This document shows positions 29,219-37,644 of a stretch of DNA of 64,000 nucleotides, piece by piece. Under the pieces are notes generated by a model. That model was not told where the DNA came from. It saw nothing but the letters and a program-made list of their open reading frames with translations, and ran no database searches. Numbering within the stretch: the stretch's first letter is position 1; every line of letters begins with the position of its first letter. This stretch comes from Nonomuraea gerenzanensis (GTDB lineage Bacteria; Actinomycetota; Actinomycetes; Streptosporangiales; Streptosporangiaceae), in NCBI RefSeq assembly GCF_020215645.1, contig NZ_CP084058.1, positions 7,688,001-7,752,000 of the forward strand. Direction: 5' to 3'. The position numbers and the translations under genes were made by a program.

Positions 29219-30960
29219 CGGGGCACCCCCGCCCGGTCGAGCAGCCGCCCGAACCTGCTGTCCGGGTTCGCGGCCAGCTCGTCGCGGCGGCCGTACTCGA
29301 CGATCTTGCCGCGGTCGAGCACCGCGATCTTGTCCACCCGGGACAGGGACGACAGGCGGTGTGCGATGATCACGCCGGTCCTGCCGTCGAGCAGGCGGGC
29401 GATGCTGTCCTCGATGCGGCGCTCGGTGGCCGGGTCGAGGCGGCTGGACGCCTCGTCGAGCACGACCAGCCCCGGATCGGCGAGGAACGCCCGCGCGAAC
29501 GCGATGAGCTGCGCCTGCCCCGCCGACACCGCCCGCAGCTCCGTGCCGAGCCCGTCCGGGAGGGCGGCCGCCCACTCGCCGAGCCCGACCCCGCGCAGCA
29601 CCTCCATGAGCCGCTCGTCGCCGGGCGACGGCCTGAACAGCGTCAGGTTGTCGCGGACGCTGGCCGCGAAGAGCTGCACGTCCTGGGTGACCACGCCGAT
29701 CCTGGCCCGCAACGAGCGCGGATCGGCCTCGCGCAGGTCCACGCCGCCCACGCGGACGACGCCCTCGACGGGGTCGTGCAGCCGCAGCACCAGCCTGGCC
29801 AGCGTGGTCTTGCCGCTGCCCGTCCGCCCGACCAGGCCCAGCGTCTCGCCGGGCGCCAGCGTGAGGTCGATCCCGGACAGCACCTGCTCGTCGTCGTCCG
29901 GGTAGCGGAACCCGGCGCCCTCGACGCGCAGGCCGAGCGGCCCGGCGGCGGGCAGCGGGCGGGTGCCGGGGGTCAGCGCGGGCCGCTCGGCGAGCAGCGC
30001 CGCGATGCGGGCCAGGCCGGCCAGTGCCGCCTGGTACTGCCTGATCTGGTCGATCAGCCGCTCGAACGGGGCCCGCACCATGAGCGTGTACTGGAAGAGC
30101 AGCACGGCGGTGCCGACCGTGAGCGTGCCCGCCCGCGTGGCCCAGGCGGCCAGCGCCAGCATGACGGCCGTGCCAGCGGCGAAGGCCACCGAGGTGCCGG
30201 CCAGCAGCGTGGTACCGATGCGGGCGTCGCGGTGCTCGGCCCGGAAGAGCGCGGCGCTGACCTGGTGGAAGCGGCGCACGGTGTGCTCGCCGGCGCCGTT
30301 GGCCCTGAGGTCCTCGGCGCCCGCCAGGCGCTCCTCCAGGGTGCCGAACAGCGTGGCGCTCGCGGCGCGCGACCGGGCCGCCGACGGCACGGCCAGCCGC
30401 TGGGCGCGGGCCATGCCGTACCCGACGAGCAGGCAGTACGCCAGCAGCACCGCCCCGATGCGCCAGTCGACGGTGAACACGACCACGACCACGCCGGCCA
30501 GCAGCAGCACACTGGCCACGACGTCCAGCAGGAACGCCACGACGAAGTCGGCGACCGCCACCACGTCGCCGTCCACCCGCTCGATCAGCTCGCCGGGCGT
30601 GTGGCGGCCGTGGAAGGCCAGGTCCAGGCCGAGCGCGTGGCCGGTCAGGCGCTCGCGCAGGCGGTTCGTGCCGTCCCAGGCCAGCCTGCCGGCCAGCCAC
30701 GCGGTGAGCATCCTGGCGGCCTGGCCCGCGACGGCGAGCGCGAGGTAGCCGAGGGCGATCAGCGTGAGGTGCCGGGTGCTCGCGCCGCCGATGGCGTCGT
30801 CCACGAACCGCCGGGTCACCTGCGGTGCGGCCAGCGGGAGCGCGGTGGCGGCGGCGATCGCGGCGGTCAGCGCCGCGGTGGCGGCCGGTCCGGGGCGGAG
30901 CAGGCGGAGGACGGAAGAGTCAGTCGAAGATGAAGTGGTCTCGGGATCGAACGATCTCAA
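29215..30960 (-). CDS. ABC exporter subunit 1 of the RiPP-like operon (TMD-NBD)
   Basis: The 581-aa half-transporter has six membrane segments (about 20-300) and an NBD with Walker A VGRTGSGKTTLARL, Walker B LVVLDEASSRLD and H-loop IIAHRLSS. The signature is VSAGQAQ instead of LSGGQ. The best start is TTG at 30960, which lies inside the preceding peptide gene in another frame (41-nt overlap); a weak AAAGGG is 11 nt upstream. Later starts would remove part of the first membrane segment. With subunit 2 it should form a heterodimeric exporter. Confidence 0.85.
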   Translation of the reverse strand: MRSFDPETTSSSTDSSVLRLLRPGPAATAALTAAIAAATALPLAAPQVTRRFVDDAIGGASTRHLTLIALGYLALAVAGQAARMLTAWLAGRLAWDGTNRLRERLTGHALGLDLAFHGRHTPGELIERVDGDVVAVADFVVAFLLDVVASVLLLAGVVVVVFTVDWRIGAVLLAYCLLVGYGMARAQRLAVPSAARSRAASATLFGTLEERLAGAEDLRANGAGEHTVRRFHQVSAALFRAEHRDARIGTTLLAGTSVAFAAGTAVMLALAAWATRAGTLTVGTAVLLFQYTLMVRAPFERLIDQIRQYQAALAGLARIAALLAERPALTPGTRPLPAAGPLGLRVEGAGFRYPDDDEQVLSGIDLTLAPGETLGLVGRTGSGKTTLARLVLRLHDPVEGVVRVGGVDLREADPRSLRARIGVVTQDVQLFAASVRDNLTLFRPSPGDERLMEVLRGVGLGEWAAALPDGLGTELRAVSAGQAQLIAFARAFLADPGLVVLDEASSRLDPATERRIEDSIARLLDGRTGVIIAHRLSSLSRVDKIAVLDRGKIVEYGRRDELAANPDSRFGRLLDRAGVPR

Positions 30961-31024
30961 GAAGCGTCATGCCCTTTGCGTAGGAGGAGTCACTGAGCTG
31001 AGGGTTCACGAACGCTTCAGCCAT
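30920..31024 (-). CDS. Candidate RiPP precursor peptide (34 aa)
   Basis: A 34-codon gene begins with ATG at 31024, 6 nt after a strong GAGGAGG, and stops at 30920. The peptide starts MAEAFVNP, has a Ser-rich SDSS segment and a hydrophobic, helix-prone middle (GMTLLEIV), and ends RSRDHFIFD. It has no Cys, four Ser and one Thr. Codon choice is less GC-biased than in the flanking genes (GCT, GAA, CTT, GTT, CGA), as is common for precursor peptides. It lies between a LanB-like gene (78 nt upstream) and the ABC exporter. I recognise no named family, so precursor status rests on size, ribosome-binding site and context. It could instead be a leader peptide that couples translation of the exporter. 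Confidence 0.65.
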   Translation of the reverse strand: MAEAFVNPQLSDSSYAKGMTLLEIVRSRDHFIFD

Positions 31025-31101
31025 CGTGGGCCTCCTCACGGTTGCGGGCAAGCTCTTCCGTCCGGGATTACAACAGGGCCGTGGGCGGGGCGGCAACCGA
31101 A

Positions 31102-33102
31102 TTACCGGGGCGCGCGCCGTACGACGCAGCCGAGGCGGAGCTGCGCGCACTGCTCGCGGCCGTCCACCCGCCACCAGAGCCGGCCGGGGGCGGGCAGCAG
31201 CTCGGTGATCAGCACTTCGGCGGGGTCGTGCCTGGCCAGGTCCTCGACTGCGGCGGGGTCGCAGAAGTCGACGTAGAAGGGGGTGGGGTCGGTGGGGTGG
31301 TGGACGAAGACGTGGCGGGGGAGGTGGTGCTCGCGGCACAGGCGGTGGATGGCCAGCCAGCGGTCGAAGGCGTCCGCGCCGCGTTCCTGAGGGAGGTGGA
31401 CGCGCCAGCGGGAGCGCTGGTAGATCAGGTCGCCGATCAGGATGCGGGGGGTGTGGGCGCCCAGGTCGATCTCGGGCGGGCGGGTGTGGCCTGTCGCGGG
31501 GTGGGCGGGCCATGGTTCGGGGAGCGCGCCGGTGAGGGTGACGGGGGCGGCGTGCAGGCCCTGGTAGAGCGGTCGGCAGTCGTCGCGGACACCGCACAGC
31601 AGCCACGTCGCGGTGGCCAGGTCGGTGCCGACGGCCATCAGGTCGGGGCCCGGCAGGGTGGGGGCGGGGTGGTCCGGGGCGAGGTCCCACAGCTCGGCGG
31701 TGGCGCGGGCCACGTCCGGGAGGGTCAGCCTGATGACGTCCGGGTGAGCGTGGACCGGCCCGCCGGAGCGCTCGGTGCGGCCGGCCGGCCGGAGCCGCTC
31801 CGTGCGGGCGAGCGTCTCGGACGCGAGCCTGTCCAGGGCGGTGGTGAGCGCACGCAGGTGAGCGGGCTCGCCGGCGAGCAGCGTGGCCAGGTGCCACAAG
31901 GGCAGCGCCGCCGTGAGCGCGGCCCGCACCCCGGCCAGCGCCGCGCCGCCGATCGTGACGCGCTCGCTGTACGGGCTCGACCGCTCCTCCCGGAAGACCT
32001 CGTGCCGCAGCGCCCCCTGCCCCGCCCGCCCGTGCGGATGCGGCCGCCCCTCCGGCCCGGCCCGCCCACCACGATCGAGCGCTTCGAGGCGGGCGGCCTC
32101 GAAGTGCCGGGCGCGCTCGGGCCACGGCGCACCCGCGTACCGGCCACGCAGCTCCTCCACCCGGCCCGCGTCCCCGATGCGCCGGGTCAGCCAGCCGCCC
32201 GCGGCGACGACCACCCGCTCGGGCCCCGGCTCGCCCACCAGCAACGCCGGGCCGCCGCCCGGCTCGAACCGCGCGTACAGGACGGGCCCGCCGGCCCCGC
32301 CTCCCATCGTCGAGCGCCGCAGTTGCCGGTGGGCGGTCGCGGCGAGCAGGCGGGAGCGCCTGGCCGTGCCGTCGCCCGGCCTCCGGGCCAGCGGGTGCCG
32401 CACGATCGCCTGGTAGAAGGCGGGATCGGCGAGGAAGGCCGCGTGCCGTACGGACTCGTCGTCGTAGGCCTCCGCGACCTTGCGCCGGGTCACGAGCCGG
32501 GCGGCGGCGTAGGCGCTCCTGGCCGCCGCACGGGCGGCGCCCGCCGCGACGACGGCGGACTGCCAGCGCCGCGACCACTCCGCCAGGCCGAGCGTGTCCA
32601 GCAGCTCCAGTTCCGCTCCGTTCAGCGGCATTCCGGTGCGTACGCTGGTGACGCAGTGCCTGGCCCGGGCTTGCCGGTCGGGGGTGAGCCGCAGGACGTC
32701 GCCGCGCATGGGGGCTGCCAGCCGTTCGAAGCGGCTGCGCTCGGCTGCCAGGCGTCGCTCGGCGGCCAGCAGCCGTGCGGAGAGCCGCCGCAGACCGGGA
32801 TGGCCGAGGCCGTCGAGCAGCGACACCGGCAGCCCGGTGGTGCGCAACAGGAACCACGGACGCAGCTCCACCACCAGCTCCCCCCGCCCGGCCGGGACGG
32901 CCCAGGCCAGCTCCGACACGTCGCCATCGGCCGAGCCACCGCCCAGCGCGGCGCCACCCGGCGCAGAGCCGCCCGCCGAGCCACCACCCGGCGCAGGGCC
33001 GCCCGCCGGGCCGGTGCCCGCCACAGGGCCGCGACACCGTACTAAGGACTGCGGGCGTTCGTCAGCGTCGTCGCCCAGGCCCAGCCGCCACGGACCGCTC
33101 AC
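31102..33102 (-). CDS. Lantibiotic dehydratase-like protein 2 (glutamylation/PEARL-type, no elimination domain)
   Basis: The 666-aa protein is most recognisable at its C-terminal end. Residues 561-643 (RSRWRVHLP...FDRWLAIHRLCREHHLPRHVFV...PFYVDFCDP...ITELLP) match the closing part of the lantibiotic dehydratase N-terminal domain (PF04738), which uses aminoacyl-tRNA. The N-terminal 50 residues hold a Gly/Pro/Ala repeat. No spaB_C elimination domain follows. LanB relatives without that half include the PEARL ligases, which add an amino acid to the C-terminus of a peptide. The start is GTG, overlapping the previous stop by 4 nt (GTGA). It is short for the family (often 750-1000 aa), so catalytic competence is uncertain. 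Confidence 0.72.
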   Translation of the reverse strand: MSGPWRLGLGDDADERPQSLVRCRGPVAGTGPAGGPAPGGGSAGGSAPGGAALGGGSADGDVSELAWAVPAGRGELVVELRPWFLLRTTGLPVSLLDGLGHPGLRRLSARLLAAERRLAAERSRFERLAAPMRGDVLRLTPDRQARARHCVTSVRTGMPLNGAELELLDTLGLAEWSRRWQSAVVAAGAARAAARSAYAAARLVTRRKVAEAYDDESVRHAAFLADPAFYQAIVRHPLARRPGDGTARRSRLLAATAHRQLRRSTMGGGAGGPVLYARFEPGGGPALLVGEPGPERVVVAAGGWLTRRIGDAGRVEELRGRYAGAPWPERARHFEAARLEALDRGGRAGPEGRPHPHGRAGQGALRHEVFREERSSPYSERVTIGGAALAGVRAALTAALPLWHLATLLAGEPAHLRALTTALDRLASETLARTERLRPAGRTERSGGPVHAHPDVIRLTLPDVARATAELWDLAPDHPAPTLPGPDLMAVGTDLATATWLLCGVRDDCRPLYQGLHAAPVTLTGALPEPWPAHPATGHTRPPEIDLGAHTPRILIGDLIYQRSRWRVHLPQERGADAFDRWLAIHRLCREHHLPRHVFVHHPTDPTPFYVDFCDPAAVEDLARHDPAEVLITELLPAPGRLWWRVDGREQCAQLRLGCVVRRAPR

Positions 33103-34223
33103 CCGTGCCCCCTCCCCAGGACGGACACGCCCGCCGTCCCCTCCCCACCGGCGACCGTGCAGGCCGCCAGCCGGCCAGGGGGGAGGCCATGGAGGCGGTC
33201 GCGCCAGGCCCTGATGGTGGTCGCCACCTCCCACTCGCGCATGGTCTCTGGCGCGTCGAACTCGATCCACCGCGTCAGGTCGTGCCCCGCGCGTGGCGGG
33301 AAGCGCACGCTGTGCCCGGCCCAGACCGTGCGGATCCCCATCCGGTACGCCCGCAGCCCCCCGAGCCGCACCCCGCCGGGCCCGTCCGCCAGCAGCTCCA
33401 GCGACTCCCCCACGGCGCCCGCGTCGATCCCCGGCGCCCCCACGGCCAGCTCGCACGTCACCGGCGCCGCCACCGGGATGGCGGCCAGCAGGCGGCGGAG
33501 GTTGACGGTCATGCCGTTCAGCCCGGTCACGGCGGCCAGGAAGTCGATGCGCGTCACGATGATCGTCAGGCCCCGGCAGCGGGCCAGCGTGTCGAGGGGG
33601 AAGGCCGCCACCCGGACCGCGTCCAGCCGCCCCGCCCACGGCCCGCTGTCAGGGGGTGTGTCCGGCCCGGTCAGCCAGCGCACCGGGGTGCGGGGGCCGC
33701 CGGCGTACCAGCTGGGGCGGATCACCCGCTCCGGCGACCAGCCGAGCCACTCGGCCCCGGCCAGCTCGGGGACCCGCCGCAGCGCCGCGACCTGCTCGGC
33801 GACGAGCCGGCCGCACAGCGTCACCCGCTCCGCCCCCAGCGCCCGCACCAGCGCGAACGCGGCGGGCAGTTGCCGCTCGCCGTCCACCACGACGTGCACC
33901 CGCCGCTCCTTGGCCGCCTCCACGGCCTGCTCGACCTCGGGCCGGAACAGCTCGCACCTGGCGGCGGCGGCGAGCACGTCGCGGCTGCTCTGCGTGCTGC
34001 CCTCGGCCAGCTCCAGGCCGTCGAGGCTGGGCCGGAGCGCGGGGTCGGCCGCCAGGCGCAGCGCCGTGCCGACAGCCCGCAGGTACGCGTCGTCGTAGGC
34101 GGCCCGCTCGATGACGGTGAGGCGTTCGACGATGCCGGCGCCCAGGTCGAGCACCTCGGTCCCGGGTGGCGGGACGATCTCGGTGGTGAAGTCGGTGAAC
34201 GGGGGAATGACGAGGAGTTCCAT
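33099..34223 (-). CDS. Unassigned RiPP-operon protein, possibly a degenerate B12/radical-SAM-like fold
   Basis: This 374-aa protein sits between the two LanB-like genes with overlaps of 1 nt (TGATG) and 4 nt (GTGA), so it is made together with them. I do not recognise a family with certainty. The order of segments resembles B12-binding radical SAM maturases: opening PPFTDFTTEIVPPPG, a Rossmann-like stretch (RRVHVVVDG...LGAERVTLCGRLVAEQ), then LAVGAPGIDAGAVGESLELL. The last resembles the GxPGE-type segment of radical SAM barrels. However, no CxxxCxxC cluster motif exists; only isolated cysteines are present. If the resemblance is real it is a pseudoenzyme or scaffold, and this is a low-confidence inference. 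The coupling to the LanB-like genes is directly visible. Confidence 0.5.
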   Translation of the reverse strand: MELLVIPPFTDFTTEIVPPPGTEVLDLGAGIVERLTVIERAAYDDAYLRAVGTALRLAADPALRPSLDGLELAEGSTQSSRDVLAAAARCELFRPEVEQAVEAAKERRVHVVVDGERQLPAAFALVRALGAERVTLCGRLVAEQVAALRRVPELAGAEWLGWSPERVIRPSWYAGGPRTPVRWLTGPDTPPDSGPWAGRLDAVRVAAFPLDTLARCRGLTIIVTRIDFLAAVTGLNGMTVNLRRLLAAIPVAAPVTCELAVGAPGIDAGAVGESLELLADGPGGVRLGGLRAYRMGIRTVWAGHSVRFPPRAGHDLTRWIEFDAPETMREWEVATTIRAWRDRLHGLPPGRLAACTVAGGEGTAGVSVLGRGHG

Positions 34224-37171
34224 CAACCGCCCTCTCCGGGCCAGGGGTAGGGGTGCGCCGGACGGATCAGCGGGTCGTCCGGCGCCGGCCGCCGGTCGGG
34301 GAGCTGCGGGAGCCGCTCCAGCCACCGCGGCACGGCGGCACCGTGCGAATACTGACCATGGGGAATGACCGGGCCGGAATGCTGCTGGGCCGACGGAGAA
34401 GCGGCCGGGCCGGAATGCTGCTGGACCGATGGGAGAGCGACCGGGCCGGACACCTGCCGTCCCGAGCCGACCGGCTGCTGCGCCGGCCCCGGCACCCGCC
34501 GTACACGACCGAGGGACTGCTCGGCGGACCGGCGGGCGGGCCCCTCACGCAGCACCACACCCGGTCGCGGACCACCCCCACCGTCCTGCCCGCCGGCGGC
34601 GTCCGGCCGCCCGGCACGCCCGCCGGCCGCCACCCCGTCGCCACCCAGCGCGGGAGAACCGGCGGGCCGCAGGTAGACGCACCGCAGCTCGGCCGCGAAC
34701 CGCCGCTCCCCGTCCCGCAGCCAGCACTCGCCCGGCCCCGGGAACACCTCCGTCAACGTCACCTGCTCGGCCGGGGCGGCCAGCCGGGCCAGCCCTTCGA
34801 GCAGCGCGGGCGACCGCATGTCGACGTAGAGGGAGCGCCGCTCCCGCGCCGTCGAGGCGAAGAACGCCTCCGGCAGCCCATGGCTGTCGCGCAGCCGGGC
34901 CATCGCCACCAGCAGCTCCCGATCGTCGCCGGCCTGCGCGAGCGCCTCGAACGACCCGCGCCCCAGCCGCCACGTCCGCCGCGAGACGACCACGTTGTCC
35001 CAGGTCAGCCGGGGCACCCTGGACAGCCCGGGCAAGCGGGGCAATCGCACCCTGGGCAGGGCGAACGCCGTGTGCAACGCCGTGTCGTGGTCGCCGTTGT
35101 GCAGCAGCAGCGGCTCCTCCATGCCCTTGGCGTGCAGCACGGCCCGCTGCCCGTCGCTGTGCACGTACAGCTCGTCGAGCCCGATGCGCCGCCGCCGCGG
35201 GTCGGCCGCCACCCCGCCGAGCTCCAGCACGGGGCCCGGCAGCTCCAGCGGCGGTACGCCGTTGGTGCGGCGGGAGATGACGTTCAGCACCGTGAACCCG
35301 GACAGCACCCGTCTGATCTCGCTGTCCCGCTCGGCCAGGCACGCCGCGCGTTCCTCGTGGAACTGCAGCGCCCATGGCGTGAGCAGCACCGCGTCGTGCA
35401 GGCGGCCGAGGACCAGCGGGGTCACGCCCGGCTCGTACGCCTCCAGCGCCGGCGCGGCCACCATGACGTCGGCCGAGCACAGGACGGGGGCGGCGGGCGG
35501 GACGGGCTCGTCGAGCAGCCCGGCGAGGTTCAGCTCGGTGAGGTCGCCTGGCGCCTCGCGGACGAGGGCGGCGATGCGCCCGGCCAGCCGGTCGCCGTGC
35601 TCGATCTCCAGGTCCCCGGTCGAGCGCAGCACCTCGGCCAGCTCGTAGGTGCCCGGCCCGAGCCGCCCGGCCAGCAACCGGTTGGTGCGCTGCCGGGTCA
35701 GCTCGGCCTCCTCGGCGAGCAGGTCGAGCACCCTGGGCACGCGGCCCTGGAGGTCGGCGGCCGGCCCGTCGCCGACGGTGAGGCGCAGCGTGCCCGCGGC
35801 GGCCTCGTGCACGATCGCCCGGTCGTCGCGGCGGCCGCTCCCGGCCAGCGCCTCGACCCGCCGCTGCACCGCCAGCTTCACGTCGGGCGAGGCCCTCGGA
35901 TACTGCGCCAGCAGCTCGTCGATCTCGCCGACGCGTGTGCCGAGCGGCAGGTCGGCGTCCTGGGCGGGGCGCGCGCCGATGATCGCCCTGGCGCGCTGGG
36001 CGGGCACGCCCGGCCGGGACACGAACGCCCGCCTGGGCACCTGCGGCCCGCGCGTCCGCGCGTCCCGCACGCCGGGGTCCTCCTCGCTTCCCGGACGCCC
36101 CTCGGCGCACCCGCACTCGCAGTCGCCGGCGGCCGCGACCCGCCCGTGCCGCAGGTCTCCCGGCGGCTCGGCGTCGTCCGCGTCCGGCGCGATCCCCGGC
36201 CTGCCCCTGTCGCGCGCGGCCACCGGCACCCCCCTGGCGGCCAGCCGGTCGCGCAGCCAGCCCAGCGTGTCGCAGACGGTGGCGGGCGGGCACAGGTCGT
36301 GGGTGAGCAGCCCGCGCCGCACCGCGACGGCCAGCGCCGCCGAGGCCCGCTCGACGCCCGCCCCCGTCGCGGACGCGATCTCGGCCAGCGTGCGCTCCCC
36401 GTCGCAGTGCCCCACGAACGCGGCCCCGTCGAGCACCTCCCCCGCCCAGGTCTTGCGGCGCGGCACCAGCCCGGCGACCAGCGCGGGCTCGGCGAGCACG
36501 CGCTGCTGCAGCGCCTCGACCACCCGCGCGGCCGGGAACGCCACCCGCCGCGTGTACGCGTGGGCCCCCGCCCACGTGTGGCCGGAGCGCTCCCCCGCGC
36601 GGACGGCCCCGTAGCTGATGGGCCCGTAACAGCCCGCCGTCTCGCACGACGCCGACAGCCGCTGCACCTGGTCGGCCAGCTCGCGGCGGGTCCTGCCCCC
36701 CTTGGCCCCGCGCCGCAGGTCCCGGTACAGGGCGGGCGCGGTGCACACGAGCGCGTCGAGGAAGCGCTCGTCGGCCATGACCCCCGCCACGGCGGCCCTG
36801 CCGAGCGCGGCGTCACCGCTGACCAGGCCGGACAGCGTGAGCCTGGCCTCCTCCAGCCGCCCCGTCACCTCGTTCCACGCCGTCAGCCACTCCGCGGGGC
36901 CGGGTGTGCCGTCCGGCAGGGGCCGCAGGTCGCGCAGGCGGCTGCGCAGCCCGCGCGGCAGCCGCCCGCCGCGCGCCTGCCCGCCTGACGCGCCGGCGCC
37001 GGGGGCCGGTGATCCGGTGAGCAGGTCGAGTGCCCGCCGCTCCAGCCGTACGACCGCCGCGGCGGTCTCCGCCGCCCTGGGGTAGACGAGGGACATGACG
37101 AGCTCCCAGGGAAACCCCGCGCTCCTGACGACCACGGCCGGCAGCAGGGTCCAGTCGTGCTCGGTGTCCAT
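34223..37171 (-). CDS. Lantibiotic dehydratase-like protein 1 (glutamylation/PEARL-type) with disordered C-terminal tail
   Basis: The 982-aa protein shows both ends of the LanB N-terminal (tRNA-dependent) domain. The opening LLPAVVVRSAGFPWELVMSL (9-28) and CETAGCYGPISYGAV (176-190) mark the start. The closing block at 724-834 (TWDNVVVSRRTWRL, LRDSHGLPEAFFAS, SLYVDMRSP, VTLTEVFP) marks the end. An Arg/Asp/Gly-rich insertion with CECGC lies around 330-400. The last 148 residues form a Pro/Gln/Ser/His-rich tail with repeated QQHSGP, unlike known LanBs. No elimination domain follows. The ATG at 37171 was chosen over an upstream ATG because AAAGGGAGA lies 7 nt before it. It is the first gene of the operon. 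Confidence 0.8.
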   Translation of the reverse strand: MDTEHDWTLLPAVVVRSAGFPWELVMSLVYPRAAETAAAVVRLERRALDLLTGSPAPGAGASGGQARGGRLPRGLRSRLRDLRPLPDGTPGPAEWLTAWNEVTGRLEEARLTLSGLVSGDAALGRAAVAGVMADERFLDALVCTAPALYRDLRRGAKGGRTRRELADQVQRLSASCETAGCYGPISYGAVRAGERSGHTWAGAHAYTRRVAFPAARVVEALQQRVLAEPALVAGLVPRRKTWAGEVLDGAAFVGHCDGERTLAEIASATGAGVERASAALAVAVRRGLLTHDLCPPATVCDTLGWLRDRLAARGVPVAARDRGRPGIAPDADDAEPPGDLRHGRVAAAGDCECGCAEGRPGSEEDPGVRDARTRGPQVPRRAFVSRPGVPAQRARAIIGARPAQDADLPLGTRVGEIDELLAQYPRASPDVKLAVQRRVEALAGSGRRDDRAIVHEAAAGTLRLTVGDGPAADLQGRVPRVLDLLAEEAELTRQRTNRLLAGRLGPGTYELAEVLRSTGDLEIEHGDRLAGRIAALVREAPGDLTELNLAGLLDEPVPPAAPVLCSADVMVAAPALEAYEPGVTPLVLGRLHDAVLLTPWALQFHEERAACLAERDSEIRRVLSGFTVLNVISRRTNGVPPLELPGPVLELGGVAADPRRRRIGLDELYVHSDGQRAVLHAKGMEEPLLLHNGDHDTALHTAFALPRVRLPRLPGLSRVPRLTWDNVVVSRRTWRLGRGSFEALAQAGDDRELLVAMARLRDSHGLPEAFFASTARERRSLYVDMRSPALLEGLARLAAPAEQVTLTEVFPGPGECWLRDGERRFAAELRCVYLRPAGSPALGGDGVAAGGRAGRPDAAGGQDGGGGPRPGVVLREGPARRSAEQSLGRVRRVPGPAQQPVGSGRQVSGPVALPSVQQHSGPAASPSAQQHSGPVIPHGQYSHGAAVPRWLERLPQLPDRRPAPDDPLIRPAHPYPWPGEGG

Positions 37172-37644
37172 ATGAGCGTCTCCCTTTCCAGGCATGAATT
37201 CGTCGTTCCGCGGCTTAACTCAGATATTTACAAGATCGTTTTCTTGTGTCAATGAGTTCGGGGATTAGAAGAAAATGAGAACCCGCGGATCGGCTGCGAA
37301 CACCGCTGCGGAAAATTGCCCGCCAACGTCTGCAAATCCCGCCATATAGGGCACCGCTGTTTACTTTCCGTAGCCGATCTGCCTATCCTTGCAGTACAGA
37401 GCGTCAAGACCCCTCTTCAGGGCTTGATCGCGACGATAATGAACCCGAATTTCACACGCCTGTCCGCCCGTCGATTTCCCCGCCATTCAAAACGCCGCGG
37501 GACGTTCGCCCGGATAATCGCGCCAATGCGACGGGAGGCGTTCTCATTCGCGTGTCAGGGCAAGGTGCGGTCAAGTCTGCGTGCCAGCGCGCGGGGGCGG
37601 AGAAACCGACTGATAGAAGATGACATGGGGGTGAAGGGGGACCG
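37172..37644. other. AT-richer divergent intergenic region
   Basis: This 473-bp stretch separates the RiPP-like operon (minus) from the phosphatase gene (plus) and is clearly lower in GC than its surroundings between about 37200 and 37460. It holds the candidate minus-strand promoter at 37225-37252. A plus-strand reading frame of about 110 codons (37316-37648) overlaps the next gene but has non-actinomycete codon positions and no ribosome-binding site, so it was not called. The local composition could also reflect an old insertion boundary. Confidence 0.55.
37225..37252 (-). promoter_or_regulatory. Candidate promoter of the RiPP-like operon
   Basis: On the minus strand a consensus TTGACA (37252-37247) is followed after 16 bp by TAAATA (37230-37225), 54 bp before the LanB-1 start codon. 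The spacer itself is an inverted repeat, CAAGAAAACGATCTTG (5-bp arms CAAGA/TCTTG), a likely regulator site between the -35 and -10 elements. Confidence 0.55.

Noticed and set aside
31039..31099. CGGTTGC/GCAACCG inverted repeat upstream of the 34-aa gene
   Set aside because: Only 7-bp arms with a loop near 47 nt; too weak to call an attenuator.
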